Shown here in pieces: positions 6,488 through 9,480 of a stretch of DNA of 9,480 bases. Each line of letters opens with the position of its first letter. The first letter of the stretch is position 1. Both the position numbers and the translations under genes were made by a program. This DNA comes from an uncultured Coriobacteriaceae bacterium (GTDB lineage: Bacteria > Actinomycetota > Coriobacteriia > Coriobacteriales > Eggerthellaceae): the NCBI GenBank assembly GCA_902767025.1, contig CACXFZ010000011.1, positions 1-9,480 of the forward strand. Direction: 5' to 3'. Under the pieces are notes generated by a model that saw only the letters and a list, made by a program, of their open reading frames with translations, was not told where the DNA came from and did not search any database.

Positions 6488-7381
6488 CTAATCGTCCTTA
6501 GAGGGATAGTAGATGTCACCATCGGCAACGCGCTTGAGATACGCCCCATATGCCGACTTCCCGTACAGAGAGGCTGACTCTGCCAGCGTTTCGTGGCTTA
6601 TCCAACCCTGCCGATAGGCTATTTCCTCAATGGAGGCAATCTGCACATGTTGGGAGTTCTCGACGACGCGCACCAACTCCGCAGCATGGAACAGGGAGTC
6701 CATCGTGCCAGTGTCGAACCAGGAATAGCCCCTGCCGAGCAGAACCACGTTCAGAGACCCGTCTTCGAGGTACATCTGGTTCAACGTGGTGATTTCGTAC
6801 TCTCCTCGCTCGGAAGGCTGCACCTGCTTTGCAAACTCGCACACGCGGTTGTCGTAGAAATACAAACCCGTAACCGCATAGTTCGACTTTGGGTCTTCTG
6901 GCTTCTCCTCGATGGACATCACTTTCCCATCCTGGTCGAATTCCACCACGCCGAACCGTTCGGGATCTTCCACGTAATACCCGAACACAGTTGCCCCGTG
7001 CTCGTTTTCGCACGCCTGGATGAGATGGCGCCCCAAACCGTTTCCGTAGAAGATGTTGTCGCCCAACACCAAAGCGCACGCATCGCCGTCGATGAAGCTC
7101 TCGCCTATCACGAACGCCTGCGCAAGTCCGTTGGGCACAGGCTGCTCGGCATAGCTGAGCTTCAGGCCAAACTGAGACCCATCGCCTAGAAGATCCCTGA
7201 AGTTGGGAAGGTCTTGTGGCGTAGAGATGATAAGCACCTCGCGAATGCCTGCAAGCATCAGTGTCGACAAGGGGTAATACACCATCGGCTTGTCGTATAC
7301 GGGCAGCAGCTGCTTCGAGGTTACCGTTGTGAGCGGGTACAGCCGCGTTCCCGATCCTCCTGCAAGGACAATGCCCTTCAT
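6488..7381 (-). CDS. rmlA: Glucose-1-phosphate thymidylyltransferase
   Basis: RmlA joins dTTP and glucose-1-phosphate to give dTDP-glucose and pyrophosphate, the substrate of the RmlB encoded next to it. The 297-residue product shows the nucleotide-binding GGSGTRLYPLT (8-18), SKQLLPVYDKPMVYYPLS (22-39), EQPVPNGLAQAF (79-90), GDNIFYG (107-113), VEFDQDGKVMSIEEKP (146-161), RGEYEIT (192-198) and WFDTGT (221-226), all typical of the family. The start at 7381 is chosen because MKGIVLAGG is the usual N-terminus and GGAGGT sits just upstream with a five-base gap. Earlier in-frame starts (ATG four codons upstream, or 7435) would put that ribosome site inside the coding sequence. It is also called rfbA. 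The gene is probably transcribed from its own promoter in the 166-base gap behind the surface-protein gene. Confidence 0.97.
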   Translation of the reverse strand: MKGIVLAGGSGTRLYPLTTVTSKQLLPVYDKPMVYYPLSTLMLAGIREVLIISTPQDLPNFRDLLGDGSQFGLKLSYAEQPVPNGLAQAFVIGESFIDGDACALVLGDNIFYGNGLGRHLIQACENEHGATVFGYYVEDPERFGVVEFDQDGKVMSIEEKPEDPKSNYAVTGLYFYDNRVCEFAKQVQPSERGEYEITTLNQMYLEDGSLNVVLLGRGYSWFDTGTMDSLFHAAELVRVVENSQHVQIASIEEIAYRQGWISHETLAESASLYGKSAYGAYLKRVADGDIYYPSKDD

Positions 7382-7434
7382 GTAGACCTCCATCGCTAAA
7401 AAGGGGTGCGCCAGTGTGCGGTTTTCGCGGCTCA

Positions 7435-7440
7435 ATCATA
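7435..7440 (-). promoter_or_regulatory. Candidate -10 box for the rmlA-rmlB transcript
   Basis: TATGAT on the minus strand matches TATAAT at five of six positions. It lies between the terminator hairpin of the upstream surface-protein gene and rmlA, and would give a leader of roughly 45 bases that includes the GGAGG ribosome site. The -35 region is poor (CTGTTT at 16-base spacing), so this is only a candidate. Confidence 0.3.
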
Positions 7441-7490
7441 CCCCAAATACCAGCCAAAACAGCCGCAGTACGAGGGAAGCATACAAAGGC

Positions 7491-7512
7491 GGAGGGGCTG
7501 CAGGGCCCCTCC
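7491..7512 (-). terminator. Hairpin terminator downstream of the beta-helix/CW_binding_2 gene
   Basis: GGAGGGGC (7491-7498) and GCCCCTCC (7505-7512) form a perfect eight-base-pair GC stem with a six-base loop, 35 bases after the stop codon of the surface-protein gene. On the minus strand it is followed by GCCTTTG, only a short T run, so efficiency may be moderate. Its position between two co-directional genes fits transcript separation. Confidence 0.55.
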
Positions 7513-7547
7513 ATCCAAAGATCAAAGACACGCGCTGGCAGGCATCG

Positions 7548-9480
7548 CTACTTGCTTGCCAGATTGATCTCGTTGAGTATCTTGTCGGACACGGCGGCCT
7601 TTCCGCCAAAGACGTATCCTGTCGTCATTTTGCTCTTGTTCGCTTTGATTACGGTAGTCGCCCCCGCAGAGCTGTCAGGACTGGCCAGCACCAAGACGCT
7701 GTTGTTCTTCCCGCAGAGTGCCGATCCGGTCAGGGCGTCGTAGAAACCGCCCGTGGTCGCCACGCCCATCTTGTCCGCCTTCATCCCCTGCTTGATGGCC
7801 CATTGGGCAAACGCCGCAGAAGTCGCTACCGCATCATCGCCGTATTTCCTCTCAACGGATATGCCCGCAGCCTTGAGCTTGTTCACAGTCGTCCCATTCA
7901 CAGCCGCCGCGCCACCTGCGATGATGGCCTTCTTTACTCCCGCCTGCTTCATGGCCTTCACGACATCGTCCCTAATGGTTCCGGTAGGGTCGGTTAGGAA
8001 CACAGGGGCCTTGTAGGCGTATGCGTACGGGCTTGCCGCCAAGGCATCCCAATAGCCGTTGCTCGTGGCTACGATGCCGATGCCCGTGACGCTCTTCCCT
8101 ACTTCGGCGGCAATCGCATTCGCCGTGGCCTGGGCATCGCCACCCGATACGCGCTTCACCGACTTGACGCTTGGCAGCGCCTGTATCTGCTTCTTGACGG
8201 CCTCGGAAACAACTGCGGATCCGCCGGCAATATAAACCGTCTTCGCGCCCAGGCGATTGATCTCGGAACGGGTTGTGGCCGAAAGCGAGTTCGGATCGGT
8301 AAGCAGGATGGGGGCATTGTGCTTGCCCGCCAAAGCACTGGCCGACAGGGCATCCCAATACCCACTGAACGTCGCGACTACGACGGTATCGGCCTTGGAA
8401 AACCCTTTCATCACCACTGCCTGCATAGTGGCGTAGGCGTCACCTCCGGACAGTCGCGACCAGGTAATGCGGGATTTCCCGCCCGCGTTGGCATTGCCGC
8501 CCGAGGAGTTGCCGCCCGAGGAGCTTCCACCCGAAGAGTTGCCGCCCGAAGCTGCCTTGTTGTTCACGTTTGTTGCGTTCGAGGCGCGATCAACGCTGAC
8601 CCCGCGGCCGCCAATCGTGTTGTTCTCGACCTTCGAGGACTTAACTCCCTTGTTCACGCGAATGTCGAAGTTGACGTTGTGCTTGCTCACGGAAGAATTG
8701 TTTGCCACCGTCACGTTGGACGCATCGGTCACCTGAATGCCGTTGTCGTACGTGTCCTTGATGGTGTTGTTCGTCACCTTGCAATTGTTCGTCCTCGTAA
8801 TCGCCACGCCAGGCCCATACGTGGCAGTGATCTTGTTCCCTTTGACCGTGCAGCCAGTGGCGCAATCGGTAAGCAGCACGCCGTACTTGGGCGTCTTCTT
8901 GCCAACGTCTCCCGTTATCGTGTTGTTCTGGCAATCCAACTTGGACGTACCGCTGCCGATGATTCCGAAGCCAGTCGAGCTGAGGCCCGAAATGCTGTTG
9001 CCGGTAATCTTGGCGTTGCTGTTGGCCGAAACCGAAACACCCGATTTGCCCGTGCCGGGCGAGGTAATGGTATTGCCCGAAGCGGTGATGAGCGATCCGC
9101 TCGTCTCGTTTGCGATGTAGATGCCGTGCCCGCCTGCACGCTCAATCTTGTTGTCGGCAAGCGTGAGCGCACCCGACTTGCTAATTACCTGAAGGCCGTT
9201 TTCCTTGCTGTCGGAAATGATGCAGCTCCTGATCGCCGTGCCGGCGCCCGCCCCCGAAAGAGACGCGCCTACCTTGCACCCGGAAATCGATGTACTCGTC
9301 GCACGCAGCACGCCGTTCGTGTCGGCATACATACCGGCACCGACGCTGCCGACAACCGAAGAGTTCTCGACCACCAGTTCCGACGATGCCCCCGAGACGC
9401 TGAAGCCTTGTTCGAAGGGCTTGTTCACCTTGACGTTCGAAAGGGTCGAACGGCTCTTCTCAATCACACGAACGCCAAAA
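7548..9480 (-). CDS. Surface protein: right-handed beta-helix plus three CW_binding_2 repeats (N-terminus outside window)
   Basis: The frame is open to the window edge, so the start and any signal peptide are missing; at least 643 residues are encoded. Numbering from the GTG-encoded Val at 9467, residues 1-305 are a ladder of short strand-turn repeats rich in NNTI, GNSIS and NGIQV patterns, typical of right-handed parallel beta-helix (PbH1/NosD-like) domains. Residues about 306-331 are a Gly/Ser/Asn linker. Three CW_binding_2 (PF04122) repeats follow, at about 336-432, 438-535 and 540-632, each with the (S/Y)GDxxAT-like opening, a Y(W/Y)DAL-like core and a GG.AAVS-like end. In Clostridioides difficile this repeat type anchors proteins to the wall by binding the anionic polymer PSII. 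The ligand-associated ILL motif is intact only in the first repeat (PILLT), reads PVFLT in the second and VLVLA in the third. The beta-helix could be an adhesin or a polysaccharide-acting enzyme; no catalytic set is recognisable. It lies upstream of rmlA but is separated from it by a hairpin. Confidence 0.9.
   Translation of the reverse strand, partial: FGVRVIEKSRSTLSNVKVNKPFEQGFSVSGASSELVVENSSVVGSVGAGMYADTNGVLRATSTSISGCKVGASLSGAGAGTAIRSCIISDSKENGLQVISKSGALTLADNKIERAGGHGIYIANETSGSLITASGNTITSPGTGKSGVSVSANSNAKITGNSISGLSSTGFGIIGSGTSKLDCQNNTITGDVGKKTPKYGVLLTDCATGCTVKGNKITATYGPGVAITRTNNCKVTNNTIKDTYDNGIQVTDASNVTVANNSSVSKHNVNFDIRVNKGVKSSKVENNTIGGRGVSVDRASNATNVNNKAASGGNSSGGSSSGGNSSGGNANAGGKSRITWSRLSGGDAYATMQAVVMKGFSKADTVVVATFSGYWDALSASALAGKHNAPILLTDPNSLSATTRSEINRLGAKTVYIAGGSAVVSEAVKKQIQALPSVKSVKRVSGGDAQATANAIAAEVGKSVTGIGIVATSNGYWDALAASPYAYAYKAPVFLTDPTGTIRDDVVKAMKQAGVKKAIIAGGAAAVNGTTVNKLKAAGISVERKYGDDAVATSAAFAQWAIKQGMKADKMGVATTGGFYDALTGSALCGKNNSVLVLASPDSSAGATTVIKANKSKMTTGYVFGGKAAVSDKILNEINLASK
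8496..8552 (-). repeat. Tandem 15-base coding repeats of the Gly/Ser linker
   Basis: About 3.8 copies of a 15-base unit, shown on the plus strand as GCCGCCCGAGGAGTT, lie at 8496-8510, 8511-8525, 8526-8540 and 8541-8552 (incomplete). They encode pentapeptides of the NSSGG/SSSGG type joining the beta-helix to the wall-binding repeats. The units keep the reading frame, so linker length can change by slippage or recombination. Confidence 0.9.

Noticed and set aside
5470..6501. 343-codon plus-strand open frame across rmlB
   Set aside because: It is an antisense shadow of rmlB, which has every catalytic motif on the minus strand; the plus frame has no recognisable motif.
6627..7514. 295-codon minus-strand frame overlapping rmlA
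   Set aside because: It overlaps rmlA in another frame, is Arg/Ala-rich and without family features; rmlA explains the sequence fully.
8469..8482. Perfect inverted repeat GCGGGA-TT-TCCCGC
   Set aside because: It lies inside the coding sequence of the linker, is short, and has no T run or neighbouring promoter; it is most likely chance in GC-rich DNA.

Overview
The window is part of a surface-glycopolymer locus. The combination of a DUF4012 membrane protein, a beta-helix protein carrying three CW_binding_2 repeats, actinobacterial-style extended -10 promoters and a leaderless-looking gpsA suggests a gut-type Coriobacteriia (Eggerthellales-like) actinobacterium. This taxonomic call is inference; no rRNA or other marker gene is present.

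Layout, left to right. Bases 1-207 hold the start of a DUF4422 glycosyltransferase on the minus strand, interrupted by an in-frame TGA and running off the left edge. Directly upstream of it (218-1015, minus) is a membrane phosphoglycosyl transferase of the bacterial sugar-transferase family, which would start glycan assembly on the lipid carrier. Bases 1016-1458 hold no gene I can recognise and look like decayed or non-coding DNA. Next come tagD-like glycerol-3-phosphate cytidylyltransferase (1459-1920, minus) and gpsA (1936-2988, minus), a two-gene unit that would turn dihydroxyacetone phosphate into glycerol-3-phosphate and then CDP-glycerol. A short divergent intergenic region with two promoter candidates separates gpsA from a large plus-strand gene for a membrane-anchored DUF4012 protein (3281-5371) with an unusual cytoplasmic tail of four Trp-containing octapeptide repeats.

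The right half is minus-strand again. rmlB (5407-6486) and rmlA (6488-7381) form a tightly packed pair making dTDP-4-keto-6-deoxyglucose, the precursor of dTDP-rhamnose and related deoxysugars. rmlB converges on the DUF4012 gene, and the two share a hairpin terminator. Upstream of rmlA, after a terminator hairpin, is the 3' two-thirds or more of a surface protein (7548-9480, running off the right edge) made of a right-handed beta-helix, a Gly/Ser repeat linker and three CW_binding_2 repeats.

Together the genes supply activated precursors (CDP-glycerol, dTDP-deoxysugar), a lipid-carrier initiating transferase, at least one glycosyltransferase (apparently broken), a membrane protein of the kind often found in exopolysaccharide loci, and a cell-wall protein whose anchor domains are known in Clostridioides difficile to bind an anionic wall polysaccharide. 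The most unusual points are the nonsense codon in DUF4422, the altered 3' end of tagD next to an unexplained region, the leaderless gpsA promoter, the DUF4012 tail repeats, and the co-location of polymer synthesis genes with a possible polymer-binding surface protein.
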